Assembly (NCBI GenBank): GCA_047600805.1
Contig: JASGKG010000001.1
Location: forward strand, 2,294,001 to 2,358,000
DNA length: 64,000 nt
Source of the DNA: JADKHC01 sp047600805
GTDB taxonomy: Bacteria > Verrucomicrobiota > Verrucomicrobiia > Opitutales > Opitutaceae
Reading direction: 5' to 3'
In this document: positions 36,417 to 45,440 of the stretch, piece by piece
How positions within the stretch are numbered: position 1 is the stretch's first letter
Layout: every line of letters starts with the position of its first letter
Translations under genes and position numbers: made by a program
The notes under the pieces: generated by a model
The model's database searches: none
What the model was told of the DNA's origin: nothing
Seen by the model: the letters and a program-made list of their open reading frames with translations, nothing else

Positions 36417-37478
36417 ATGGCCGATCCGAAATCGCATCTCCTATCGCAAACCAAAGCGTTTCAAGAGGCGTTGCTCGGCTGGTATCGCGTGCATCAGCGG
36501 AAACTTCCGTGGCGGGAGTCGCCGTCGGTTTACAAGACGGTGGTGAGCGAATTCATGCTGCAGCAAACGCAGGTGAAAACCGTGCTGCCCTACTTCGCGC
36601 GCTGGCTGAAAGAGCTGCCGGATTTCGCAGCGCTGGCCAACGCTTCGGAGGAGCAAGTGCTGAAACTGTGGGAAGGGCTCGGCTATTACTCGCGAGCGCG
36701 CAATCTGCACAAACTCGGCAAGGCCGTGGCCGCTCTTCCCACAATTCCGACGACGCCCGAAGCGTGGCGTGAACTTCCCGGCGTAGGCCCGTACACCGCC
36801 GCGGCGATCACCAGCATCGCCTGCCATGTGCCGGCAGCCTGTGTGGATGGGAACGTGGTGCGCATCCTAGCGCGGCTCACGGCCGACGACACCGAGTTTC
36901 GCGATTCGGCAAGCGCGGCCAAAGCCTTCACGCCGCTGGCCGAAGCGTTGTTGACGCGCGAGTCTCCCGGCGACCACAACCAGGCGATGATGGAGCTGGG
37001 CGCAACCGTTTGCTTCCGCCAAAATCCGCTCTGCACCGTTTGCCCGGTGTTGAAGTTTTGTGAAGCAGGAAAATCTGGAGAGCCAGAGCGCTTTCCGAAG
37101 CTCGCCGCAAAAAAGATCGAGCAAGTCTCCGTCACTCGCGTCTGGTGCGAAAGCGAAGGCCGCCTGCTTTTGCACCGCGCGCACGCGTCTGCGAAGCGCC
37201 TGGCAAACCAACACGAGTTACCGAAGGCGGCCGACCTCGGGCTTGAGGAAAAGGCCTTCGCCAAGGAGGAAGCGCTCGCGGTGCGTCGCCGCAGCATCAC
37301 CCGTTACGCGATCACCGAAGTCATTTTCAAACACACGCTGACGAGCCGCCAGTTTGCCGCGGTGAAAACAAATCCCGAGCTGGTGTGGGTGCCGCTCGAC
37401 GAATTGTCGTCGATCACGCTCTCCGGCCCGCACCGACGCTGGATCGGCGAACTGCTCTCCGCCAAATCGGCTTCGTAG
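36417..37478 (+). CDS. mutY: Adenine DNA glycosylase MutY
   Basis: Removes adenine mispaired with 8-oxoguanine. The 353-residue protein has the catalytic Glu45 in SEFMLQQTQV, the helix-hairpin-helix ELPGVGPYTAAAITSIA, and catalytic Asp144 in CVDGNVVRIL. It has the four-Cys [4Fe-4S] loop CFRQNPLCTVCPVLKFC and a C-terminal NUDIX-like domain (TRYAITEVIFKHTLTSRQF) that recognises oxidised guanine. I start at the ATG at 36417. The open frame extends upstream to 36132, but that part translates the REP-like repeats and is not MutY-like. Confidence 0.95.
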   Translation: MADPKSHLLSQTKAFQEALLGWYRVHQRKLPWRESPSVYKTVVSEFMLQQTQVKTVLPYFARWLKELPDFAALANASEEQVLKLWEGLGYYSRARNLHKLGKAVAALPTIPTTPEAWRELPGVGPYTAAAITSIACHVPAACVDGNVVRILARLTADDTEFRDSASAAKAFTPLAEALLTRESPGDHNQAMMELGATVCFRQNPLCTVCPVLKFCEAGKSGEPERFPKLAAKKIEQVSVTRVWCESEGRLLLHRAHASAKRLANQHELPKAADLGLEEKAFAKEEALAVRRRSITRYAITEVIFKHTLTSRQFAAVKTNPELVWVPLDELSSITLSGPHRRWIGELLSAKSAS

Positions 37479-37648
37479 CAACGCTTCTGGGAACCGCCGC
37501 AAATCGGCCATGATTTACGCGAAAGCCTAAATCGTACGAGGTGTTTCGACGCCGCCAGCATTCTCGACGTTCGCATTGCGTTTCACGTCGCACTCCCAAA
37601 CCCGCGTGCAAGGAGTACCCACGCCACCGTTTGATCCACAAAACAAGA

Positions 37649-37731
37649 GGTAGGGACGACCAGCCTTGATCGTCCTTTCCCGAACCACCTCAATCCTCCA
37701 ATCGGGGTTGGCCGGCTGGTCCGGCCCTACC
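37649..37731. repeat. Two REP-like elements downstream of mutY
   Basis: 37649-37675 reads GGTAGGGACGACCAGCCTTG and ends CGTCC; 37706-37731 is an inverted relative, ending GGCCCTACC, with GGCCGGCTGG in its centre. They belong to the same family as the elements before mutY. The gap 37479-37744 contains no gene that I can support. Confidence 0.8.
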
Positions 37732-37744
37732 ACTCGACGGGACC

Positions 37745-38602
37745 TTATTTGCCGAGCTCTTTTTCCAGCATCGCCGCGAGTTCCTCACCACGAAGATCCT
37801 TGGCAATGATCTTGCCGGCGCGATCGAGGAGGAACGTGGCGGGAATCCCAGTAATTCCGTATTTCTGGCCCAGCTCGCTCTGCCAGCCCTTCCCGTCGAA
37901 ATAGTGCGCCCAGGTCATTTTTTTCTCGGCGATGAACGCCTTCAGCCTCGCTTCGTCTTCATCGAGACTGACGCCAATGATCTCAAAGCCTTTGCCGTGG
38001 AATTTTTCGTAGGCGGCGACGACATTGGGCAATTCTTCCACGCAAGGCCCACACCACGTCGCCCAGAAATCGACCAGCACCACCTTGCCCTTGTACTTAG
38101 CGATAGAGAGAGGTTTCCCAGCGATATCCTTCACCTCGAAATCGGGAAATGCAGCGCCCGGTTTCAAGGCAGCCTGTATCTGCTGGGCTTTTTTCTGAGC
38201 GGCGATCCCGCTGAGAAGCTCGTCCATGTGTTTCGCGGGCTCGCTGTTGGGAAAATCCGTTTTGACCTGTTTCAACACCGCCTCGCCCTTGTCCAGATCT
38301 TGGATCACTTGAAGGTAGATCGCCGCTTTGAGCATGAGCACCTGCGCGAGATCTTCGGATTGTTCACCCTTGTGACTCGCGACCACCGCATCGAGCGCTT
38401 TCAACTCGTCCGAAAGCGCAGCTTCGCTCCGGGCTCCCGCCTGGACTTTGTTTTTGATCTTCTCAACGATAGGACCGACTTGGGAATCCACCGTCGAGGC
38501 CGGCGCCGCGGCCGCGGGTTTTTCACCGTCGGCACGAATCGAGACAACGGTCGCCAACAAACTAAAACAGACACAGAACACGCCTAATCGAATATTTTTC
38601 AT
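37745..38602 (-). CDS. TlpA/ResA-like periplasmic thioredoxin-fold protein
   Basis: A 285-residue exported thiol-disulfide protein. A signal peptide covers about residues 1-24. The middle (about 40-140) is helical and TPR-like (EDLAQVLMLKAAIYLQVIQD). The thioredoxin domain follows, with the redox pair Cys184 and Cys187 in VDFWATWCGPCVEELP and the cis-Pro in YGITGIPATFLLDRAGK. The family reduces periplasmic disulfides or acts as a thiol peroxidase. It starts 12 bases after the sugar phosphate isomerase-like gene, so the two are probably in one operon. Confidence 0.9.
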   Translation of the reverse strand: MKNIRLGVFCVCFSLLATVVSIRADGEKPAAAAPASTVDSQVGPIVEKIKNKVQAGARSEAALSDELKALDAVVASHKGEQSEDLAQVLMLKAAIYLQVIQDLDKGEAVLKQVKTDFPNSEPAKHMDELLSGIAAQKKAQQIQAALKPGAAFPDFEVKDIAGKPLSIAKYKGKVVLVDFWATWCGPCVEELPNVVAAYEKFHGKGFEIIGVSLDEDEARLKAFIAEKKMTWAHYFDGKGWQSELGQKYGITGIPATFLLDRAGKIIAKDLRGEELAAMLEKELGK

Positions 38603-38614
38603 CGGAGGGAGTTA

Positions 38615-39553
38615 TTACTTCAGCAGTGCTTCGACGCGCTGCTTGGATTGCTTAACGTCTTCGACGGCAATTCTCGGGCTAAATTCCAGAACTAGCAAGT
38701 GGTGCGGCCTCCAAAATGAGCTAACCATCTCAAAATCGACCGTGCCGTCGCCAACCGGGCGGTGGTCGCGGCCCTCAACATCGACGTCGTGCAGGTGAAA
38801 GCCGATCAGGTACGCAGCATTTTTTTCCAAATGCTCTCGGTGTTTTAGCAAACCCATGCGCTGCTTGATCTCGGCGTGGCCGGTGTCGTGCCAGTAGCCA
38901 ACGGTGTTCGGCTGCGTGACGCCGTAAATGAGTTTGTCGAAATCGTCGTCCAGCGGAAGCTCTTCGAACTTCTCGCGGTTCTCAAAGCCGAGCGCGACGC
39001 CGCGCTCTGCAGCAAAAGCGCGCACTTCCTCGATGCTCATTTTCACGCGCTCCCAAGCCGCGGGCATGCGTTTGCGAAGCTTGGCGAGCGCCTCGCTGAG
39101 CAACTTTTTGTAGGCGGCGTCGCTGTTGGCGTTGAACGCGGGATGTTTGTCGGCGTACGCCTCGAGCTTTCGAGCCGGGTTGCCCATCGCAAATTTCGTG
39201 CTGCCCAAATGCATCACGAGCACACGCGCGTTTACCTGCGCAGCGAATTCGATCGAGCGCTTCGTCTGCCGCAACCATTGATCGTGCTCTTGCGATTCTT
39301 CAGCGGACGGCTCAAACAAGTTCGGTGCGGCTTGCGTGATGCCGGTGGGGAGCGGACAAAAGTTATGCGTCGAGCCAACCTTGATGATTTTCTCGTCGAT
39401 CGCCTTCAGAATCCCCGGAACGAGCGTGATGCGAATACCGTGGCTCAGTTCCACGTGGCTGAAGCCGAGATCGGCGATCTCGCAAAGCATTTCGTAGCCA
39501 TCGTTGTGACGCGCGGAACACCAGCAGGTGGAAAGTGAAAGCGTTGGCTTCAA
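38615..39553 (-). CDS. Sugar phosphate isomerase/epimerase-like TIM-barrel protein
   Basis: A 312-residue protein of the xylose isomerase-like TIM-barrel superfamily. The N-terminal strand MKPTLSLSTCWCSARHNDGY, the phrase LGFSHVELSHGIRI, the metal-site Glu region ALGFENREKFEELPLDDDFD, the TVGYWHDTGHAEI strand and the final IGFHLHDVDVEGRDHRPVGD match this superfamily, in which Glu, Asp and His residues hold a divalent metal. The substrate is unknown. It is followed closely by the TlpA-like gene. Confidence 0.85.
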   Translation of the reverse strand: MKPTLSLSTCWCSARHNDGYEMLCEIADLGFSHVELSHGIRITLVPGILKAIDEKIIKVGSTHNFCPLPTGITQAAPNLFEPSAEESQEHDQWLRQTKRSIEFAAQVNARVLVMHLGSTKFAMGNPARKLEAYADKHPAFNANSDAAYKKLLSEALAKLRKRMPAAWERVKMSIEEVRAFAAERGVALGFENREKFEELPLDDDFDKLIYGVTQPNTVGYWHDTGHAEIKQRMGLLKHREHLEKNAAYLIGFHLHDVDVEGRDHRPVGDGTVDFEMVSSFWRPHHLLVLEFSPRIAVEDVKQSKQRVEALLK

Positions 39554-39620
39554 TGAGTTAACCTAGGACAGAGACTTGCCGCCTAACAGACGGTTCCTCG
39601 GTCGTCCCCGCAACGCCAAA

Positions 39621-39660
39621 AAGCAAAAACGACCGCCCTCCGTTTTTGGAGAGCGGTCGT
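39621..39660 (-). terminator. Intrinsic terminator of rpsU
   Basis: On the minus strand ACGACCGC with the following CTCC pairs with GGAG/GCGGTCGT across an A-rich loop, and the stem is followed by TTTTTGCTTTTTGG. It lies 26 bases after the rpsU stop codon. Confidence 0.88.
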
Positions 39661-39686
39661 GAAAGTGAGCAAATCGCGCAGAAGGC

Positions 39687-39884
39687 TTAGCCTTCGTGGC
39701 GGCGGCGCAGCATGGCGGTGAAGGCCTGAACCTTCTCCTTGCGACGGCGCTTTTCGCACGGCTTCTCGTAGTAGCGCTTGGCGCGGACACCCTTGATGAT
39801 GTTCTCGCGATCGAGCTTCTTCTTCATGCGACGGAGCGCACGATCTACGGGCTCGTTTTTGCGGATTTTGATTTCGATGGACAT
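39687..39884 (-). CDS. rpsU: 30S ribosomal protein bS21
   Basis: A 65-residue basic ribosomal protein needed for recognition of some mRNAs near the anti-Shine-Dalgarno region. The sequence begins MSIEIKIRKNEPVDRALRRM and continues with KRYYEKPCEKRRRKE, the standard S21 pattern. The correct start is the ATG at 39884; the reading frame is open further upstream, but that part is non-coding leader shared with the divergent dnaE promoter region. Confidence 0.96.
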   Translation of the reverse strand: MSIEIKIRKNEPVDRALRRMKKKLDRENIIKGVRAKRYYEKPCEKRRRKEKVQAFTAMLRRRHEG

Positions 39885-39999
39885 GTTTTCGGACGGGTTG
39901 GTGAACGGAAAAAGACGACGAATAGGCAGAATAAATTTTCCAGCGTCAACCGTATTTTCCCCTTTGAAAAAAACGAGCATCCGTCGTTCGCTGTGAGCC

Positions 40000-42900
40000 G
40001 TGTCTTCCGCCGATAAAAACTTCGTCCATCTCCACGTCCACACCGATTACAGTTTGCTGGACGGCGCCTGCCGTATCGACCGCCTGATGGACCGCGCTTC
40101 ATCGCTGGGGATGACCGCGCTCGCTCTCACCGATCACGGCAACATGTTCGGCGCAATCGAATTTTATAAGGCCGCTAAAGATAAGAACATAAAGCCGCTT
40201 ATCGGCTGCGAGATTTACCTCGTTGAGAACTCGCGCTTGGACAAAAACGGCCGCGCTGAAGATGGCAAAAGCTATTACCATCTCGGCCTGCTCGCAAAGA
40301 ATCTTCAGGGCTACCAAAACCTGCTCAAACTCGTCTCTGACGCGCATCTGAAAGGCTTCTATTACAAGCCGCGCGCGGATTGGGAAACGCTCACAAAATA
40401 TTCCGGCGGGCTGATCGCTTTTAGCGGCTGTTTGGCCGCAATCGTCCCGCAACACCTGCTCCACGACCGCGAAGAAGACGCCCGCAAAGCCACGGCGCGC
40501 CTCGTCGACGTCTTCGGACGCGAGAACTTCTTCATCGAAATCCAAGACCACGGCATTCCCGAACAGCGCAAGATCATCCCGGGCCTGCTCAAGCTCGCCG
40601 AAGAATTTAACCTCAAGGTCATCTGCACAAACGACGTTCACTACGTCAACGCGTCCGACGCCGGCCCGCATGACGCCATGCTCTGCATCCAAACGGGCGC
40701 CAAGATCGCCGACGAAAACCGCATGCGTTTCGACACGAAGGAATTTTTCCTAAAGTCGCGGGATGAAATGGCAAAGCTCTTCGGCGAAGTCCCCGAATCG
40801 CTCATCAATACGCAGCTCGTTGCGGAAATGTGCGACTTGGCAATTCCGTTTCCGAAAGGCAGCGAACGCTACCCGAAATATCCGCTACCGCCAGAGATCA
40901 AGGTCGACCGGCCAACCTACCTGTTCGACCTGTGCGTCGAGGGATTGAAGAAGCGTTACAACGTCGATCACGCATCCGTCGCGGTTCATCCGATCGTCGC
41001 CGAACGACTGGCGAAGCTGACGAATCTCCCGGCCGGCGAAAAACCGAAGGCGCCCGATTACTCGGGACTCACGCCCGAGGAGTTGCTCGTGCTGCGCACC
41101 GGCTACGAGCTGGCGATCATCAACGTCACGGGCTTTGTCGATTACTTCCTTGTTGTTTGGGACTTCATCAACTGGGCCAAGGCGCACAATATTCCCGTCG
41201 GCCCAGGACGCGGCTCCGGCGCCGGCTGTTTAGTAGCCTATCTACTCGCCATCACCAATATCGATCCGATCCGTTTCGGCCTGCTGTTCGAGCGCTTCCT
41301 AAATCCCGAACGCGTTTCACCGCCTGACTTCGATATCGACTTCTGCATGCGCCGTCGCGAAGAGGTCATCAATTACGTCCGCGAAAAATACGGCAAGGAC
41401 TGCGTCTCGAACATCATCACCTACGGCACGCTCGGCGCAAAAATGGTCATCCGCGACGTCTCACGCGTGCACGATTTGCCTTTCGCCGAAGCCGACCGCC
41501 TCGCGAAGATGATTCCCGACGAACTCAATATCTCACTCGAAGACGCCATCACCAAGTCCGCCGAACTTCGCACCGAGATCGACCGCAATCCCGTCGCCAA
41601 AAAAATCGTCGACCAAGCTCGCGTGCTCGAAGGCATGGTGCGCAATACCGGCAAACACGCCGCGGGCATCATCATCACGGATAAACCGCTCGATGAGTTT
41701 GTCCCGCTCACGTTGCAGGAAGGCGACGTCACCGTGCAGTACGACATGGCCGCCGTCGGCAAGCTCGGCCTGCTCAAGATGGACTTCCTCGGCCTCAAGA
41801 CGCTCACCGTCATCTCCGACGCGGTCGAGAACGTCCGCCGCACAGTCAACCCGAACTTCGACATAGAAACAATTTCGCTTGAGGATCCGGTCACGTACAA
41901 GTTGCTCAACTCCGGCAAAACCGTGGGCGTGTTCCAACTCGAGTCGGGCGGCATGCAGAACGCGTCGAAACTCGTCGGCATTTCCAACATCGACGACATC
42001 AACGCCATTTCCGCGCTGTACCGACCGGGTCCGATGCAGTTCATCCCCGATTACGCGCGCGGCAAAAAAGACCCTGCGACGATCGAGTATCCGCACCCGC
42101 TGCTCGAACCGGTTCTCAAGGAGACCTACGGCATTATTGTCTATCAGGAACAGGTTATGGAATGCGCCCGTGTCATCGCCGGCTACACGCTCGGTGGCGC
42201 TGACATGCTCCGCCGCGCCATGGGCAAGAAGGACGCCGAAGCCATGGCGAAGGAGCGCACGAAGTTCGTCGCCGGCGCCAAGCAGTTCAACAATATCGAC
42301 GAAAAGAAGGCCAACGAGATCTTCGATTTGCTCAACAAGTTTGCGCAGTACGGCTTCAACAAGTCGCACTCCGCCGCCTACGCGATGGTCGCATATCAGA
42401 CGGCGTATTTGAAAGCCAACTACCCGGTGCAGTTCATGGCCGCGGTGCTCACGGCCGAACTCGGCAACGCGGAAAAAGTCTCCCACTTCATCGCGGAATG
42501 CGAAGCGATGGGTCTGGTCGTGCTCGGCCCCGACATCAACGAATCGCGCGAAAACTTCACACCGGTTGGCGATAAGATTCGTTTCGGCCTGGCCGGCATC
42601 AAGGGCGTCGGCGAACAAGCCGCGCAGAAGATCATTGAGGAACGCGACAAGAACGGCCCGTACAAAGATTTTGAAGACCTCGTGAAGCGCGTCGACGGCC
42701 GCGCCATCAACAAGCGCGTGCTTGAGCATCTCGCGAAGACCGGCGCCTTCGACTACAGCGGCGCCTCGCGCAAAAAACTCTTCGACGGCATCGACGGCGC
42801 TCTTGCCGGTGCCGCCTCACAGGCTCGCGACCGCGCCGCGGGTCAATTCAGCATGCTCGACATGCTGGACGAACCGAAGCCTGCACCTAAAAAAGGCAGG

Positions 42901-43650
42901 GACGGCCAGCCTGGCCGTCTGTCCGCGTCCGCGATCCAGGACGCTCCCGACGATTTCACCTCCAACGAGCGCCTCACATTCGAAAAGGAACTGCTCGGCT
43001 TCTACGTTTCCGGCCACCCGCTCAACGCCTACGCCGGCCTCGCCGAAGCGATCGACACGTTCCCCGTCAACCAGTTGTTGAACCAACCCGATCGAACCGA
43101 ATTCCGACTCTGCGGCATACCAGGCAACATCGCCAAAAAGCTTTCAAAGAAGGACAACCGGCCCTGGGCCGCCTTTACGCTCGCGACGAAGGGCGGCGCG
43201 ATCGCGCTCAACATGTTTGCCGACGCCTATGCCGCGTACTCCATAAACCTCATCGAAAACACGCCCGTGCTCGTGCAGGGCAACATCATCGTCGGCCAGG
43301 ACGGTGCGCGCATCAACGTGAAGGAGTGCTACCCGCTGGAGAACTTCGTTTCCGGCTCGGTCAAACGCGTGACTTGGCTCGTCGATCCGCAGCACGCGCA
43401 GTTGAACGATTTCCTCCAACTGCTCCGGGAAACGCTCAACAAAAACGTCGGCGATACAAAAATTTCCATCGCGTTCGTGTTCGAGCAACGCGCCACCGTC
43501 GTCTCGGAAGCGAGCAGCGCGCTCGGGTGGAAACTAAATCCCGCCAAGTTCCAACAGCTTCGGCAACACCCCGCCGTTGTCGGGATCGAAATCGAGACCA
43601 AGCGCCTCGAACTCAAACAAGACAAGCGCTGGGCAAAACGCACCGGCTAA
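40000..43650 (+). CDS. dnaE: DNA polymerase III alpha subunit
   Basis: The replicative polymerase subunit, 1216 residues. The PHP domain opens with FVHLHVHTDYSLLDGACRID and TDHGNMFGAIEFYKAA. The polymerase domain has PGRGSGAGCLVAYLLAITNI and the catalytic aspartates in PPDFDIDFCMRRREEVI. Helix-hairpin-helix (FGLAGIKGVGEQAAQKII) and OB-fold regions follow. The start is a GTG at 40000, 115 bases from the divergent rpsU. A short in-frame insertion at about residues 965-975 is made from a REP-like palindrome (42895-42924), in the linker between the HhH and OB domains. Confidence 0.97.
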   Translation: MSSADKNFVHLHVHTDYSLLDGACRIDRLMDRASSLGMTALALTDHGNMFGAIEFYKAAKDKNIKPLIGCEIYLVENSRLDKNGRAEDGKSYYHLGLLAKNLQGYQNLLKLVSDAHLKGFYYKPRADWETLTKYSGGLIAFSGCLAAIVPQHLLHDREEDARKATARLVDVFGRENFFIEIQDHGIPEQRKIIPGLLKLAEEFNLKVICTNDVHYVNASDAGPHDAMLCIQTGAKIADENRMRFDTKEFFLKSRDEMAKLFGEVPESLINTQLVAEMCDLAIPFPKGSERYPKYPLPPEIKVDRPTYLFDLCVEGLKKRYNVDHASVAVHPIVAERLAKLTNLPAGEKPKAPDYSGLTPEELLVLRTGYELAIINVTGFVDYFLVVWDFINWAKAHNIPVGPGRGSGAGCLVAYLLAITNIDPIRFGLLFERFLNPERVSPPDFDIDFCMRRREEVINYVREKYGKDCVSNIITYGTLGAKMVIRDVSRVHDLPFAEADRLAKMIPDELNISLEDAITKSAELRTEIDRNPVAKKIVDQARVLEGMVRNTGKHAAGIIITDKPLDEFVPLTLQEGDVTVQYDMAAVGKLGLLKMDFLGLKTLTVISDAVENVRRTVNPNFDIETISLEDPVTYKLLNSGKTVGVFQLESGGMQNASKLVGISNIDDINAISALYRPGPMQFIPDYARGKKDPATIEYPHPLLEPVLKETYGIIVYQEQVMECARVIAGYTLGGADMLRRAMGKKDAEAMAKERTKFVAGAKQFNNIDEKKANEIFDLLNKFAQYGFNKSHSAAYAMVAYQTAYLKANYPVQFMAAVLTAELGNAEKVSHFIAECEAMGLVVLGPDINESRENFTPVGDKIRFGLAGIKGVGEQAAQKIIEERDKNGPYKDFEDLVKRVDGRAINKRVLEHLAKTGAFDYSGASRKKLFDGIDGALAGAASQARDRAAGQFSMLDMLDEPKPAPKKGRDGQPGRLSASAIQDAPDDFTSNERLTFEKELLGFYVSGHPLNAYAGLAEAIDTFPVNQLLNQPDRTEFRLCGIPGNIAKKLSKKDNRPWAAFTLATKGGAIALNMFADAYAAYSINLIENTPVLVQGNIIVGQDGARINVKECYPLENFVSGSVKRVTWLVDPQHAQLNDFLQLLRETLNKNVGDTKISIAFVFEQRATVVSEASSALGWKLNPAKFQQLRQHPAVVGIEIETKRLELKQDKRWAKRTG
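42895..42924 (+). repeat. REP-like palindromic element inside dnaE
   Basis: The 30 bases begin GGCAGGGACGGCCAGCCTGG and end CCGTCTGTCC, matching the GGTAGGGACG(N)CAGCCTTGG family found around mutY. GACGGCCAG and CTGGCCGTC form a 9-base perfect stem. The reading frame of dnaE passes through it as KGRDGQPGRLS. Confidence 0.8.
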
Positions 43651-43663
43651 CTGAGGTATTTTA

Positions 43664-43681
43664 CCCCGGCCGCATCCGGGG
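43664..43681 (+). terminator. Possible hairpin after dnaE
   Basis: CCCCGG and CCGGGG form a 6-base stem 13 bases after the dnaE stop. There is no clear T-tract, so termination here is uncertain. The rest of the gap to 43888 shows no gene. Confidence 0.4.
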
Positions 43682-43888
43682 AATTGCGCCCAAGTTTGGG
43701 AGCTAAAGAACTCAAGCTAACCCTCCGGCGAGACGTTATATAACGAGCGCTTCGCCCGGTCGTCGTTGCGCCGTTTTTCGGGCCGGAACTTCCAAGCCCG
43801 GAAGAACTCGTTCGACCGCCCGATTCGCTGCGTTCCACCGTCCGGTTCGCGGCGGTTTTAAGCCTATCCAGCCAATATCTCTATTTAT

Positions 43889-45433
43889 ATGAGCCGCATG
43901 ATCTTCTCCCGCCGCGCGTGGCAGAGCATCCTTTTCGCACTCGCGTGCACGAGTCCACTTGCGGCCCAGCAAGCCTCTTCGACAAACACCCCGGAGAGCA
44001 CGTCGCTGAGGAGATTTACTCTCGAAGAGTGCGTGCAAACCGCCCTGCAGAACAACCGGCGGAGGCCTGCCTCGCGCTTCGCCGTAGCGGCGGCGGAGGC
44101 GCAACACCGCCAGGCGCTTTCCGCCTACTGGCCTCAACTCAAAGCCCAAGCCGGCTATCAACGCATGGATGAGGCGCCCAATTTTCTCTTCCCCGCCTCA
44201 AACATGGTCATCCCGGCGCAGACGATCAACACGCCGGCCTCCACCGCATTGATCACAGTACCCGCTGGCGTGCTCGGGCCGACCGCGGTGCAGCTTCCCG
44301 TTAGTGTGCCCGCTCAGTCGATCACGACAGAGGCTCAGGTCTTTCCCGTGCCCGCCCAAGACGTAAAACTCATGAACCCCGACTCGTACGTCGCCTCGGT
44401 CGATTTGCAATGGTTGTTGTTCGACGGCGGCCTGCGCCAGGGGCTGAAGGAGCAGGGTCGCGCCTACGTCGAAGCGATGAAGCAAGAAGCGCGGCGCACC
44501 GATCTCGAAGTCGTCGATAGCGTGCGGCGCATGTATTTCGGAGCCATTCTCGCCCGCCAGCTTCATCAGCTGGGAGCCGACACGCTTGAGCGCATGGATG
44601 CCACTTTGAAGCTCACCGAAACGATGTTTCAAGGCGGCGGCGGCCGCGTGACCAAAGCCGATTACCTCGATAACAAGGTTATGGTCGAGTCCATCCGCGC
44701 GCTGGTTGCGCAGCTCGCCAAAAACGAAGCCATCTCCAAAGCCGCGCTCGCCAATACCATGGGCATGCCTTGGCAAGCCAGCGTCGAGCCTGCCGATAGC
44801 GAGATCCCCTTCGGGCCGATCGAGATCGCTCTCAACGCGCTCGTGTCCACCGCCTACGAGTTCAGCCCGGACTGGAAAAGCCTCGAGGCCGGCCTCGCCG
44901 CCGGCGAAGGCGCGGTAAAAACCGCCCGAAGCGGACATTCTCCAAAACTAGCGCTCACCGGCAATCTCCACAAGTGGTGGAACAGCTACGACTCCGGCAT
45001 GGCCACCGACCGAAACAAAGAAGGCTGGACGCTCGGCGTGGGCATCGAGATTCCCCTGTTCGAAGGATTCCTCACCCAAAACAAAGTCACCGAGGCCAAG
45101 GCTCGCCTTTCCAAGCTCCGGGAACAACGTTTCCTCCTGCAGGAAGGGTTGGGCCTGCAAATCAAAGATCTTTTCCTCGGGCTAGACGCCGCCCGCAAGG
45201 CCAGCGATGCCACCCAAGCCGCGATGCAGGCCGCTGTGGAAAACCGCGAGCTCAACGTCCGCGCCTACCAAAACGAACTGGTCGATACCGAGAAAGTGAT
45301 TCGCGCGCAACTGATAGAAGCGATGATGAGCGCCCAGTTTTATAAAAACCGTTACGACCACGCCGTCCTGCAATCGCAGCTCACCCTCGTGATCGGCAAG
45401 GAGATCTCGCGCCAGATTCAGAACGCGCCCTAG
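43889..45433 (+). CDS. TolC-family outer-membrane protein (first copy)
   Basis: A 514-residue outer-membrane efflux-type protein. A signal peptide ends near SPLAAQQ. The mature part has the TolC helix start RRFTLEECVQTALQNN and later AYWPQLKAQAGYQRMD, long alpha-helical hairpins (LGLQIKDLFLGLDAARKASD), and QNELVDTEKVIRAQLIEAMM. It lies 7 bases before a PhnD-like gene, so the two are co-transcribed. No inner-membrane pump or adaptor is next to it, which is unusual for TolC. Confidence 0.88.
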   Translation: MSRMIFSRRAWQSILFALACTSPLAAQQASSTNTPESTSLRRFTLEECVQTALQNNRRRPASRFAVAAAEAQHRQALSAYWPQLKAQAGYQRMDEAPNFLFPASNMVIPAQTINTPASTALITVPAGVLGPTAVQLPVSVPAQSITTEAQVFPVPAQDVKLMNPDSYVASVDLQWLLFDGGLRQGLKEQGRAYVEAMKQEARRTDLEVVDSVRRMYFGAILARQLHQLGADTLERMDATLKLTETMFQGGGGRVTKADYLDNKVMVESIRALVAQLAKNEAISKAALANTMGMPWQASVEPADSEIPFGPIEIALNALVSTAYEFSPDWKSLEAGLAAGEGAVKTARSGHSPKLALTGNLHKWWNSYDSGMATDRNKEGWTLGVGIEIPLFEGFLTQNKVTEAKARLSKLREQRFLLQEGLGLQIKDLFLGLDAARKASDATQAAMQAAVENRELNVRAYQNELVDTEKVIRAQLIEAMMSAQFYKNRYDHAVLQSQLTLVIGKEISRQIQNAP

Positions 45434-45440
45434 CCCTCGA

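Noticed and set aside
41533..42729. A 398-residue minus-strand frame
   Set aside because: It lies entirely within dnaE on the other strand and has no recognisable domains.
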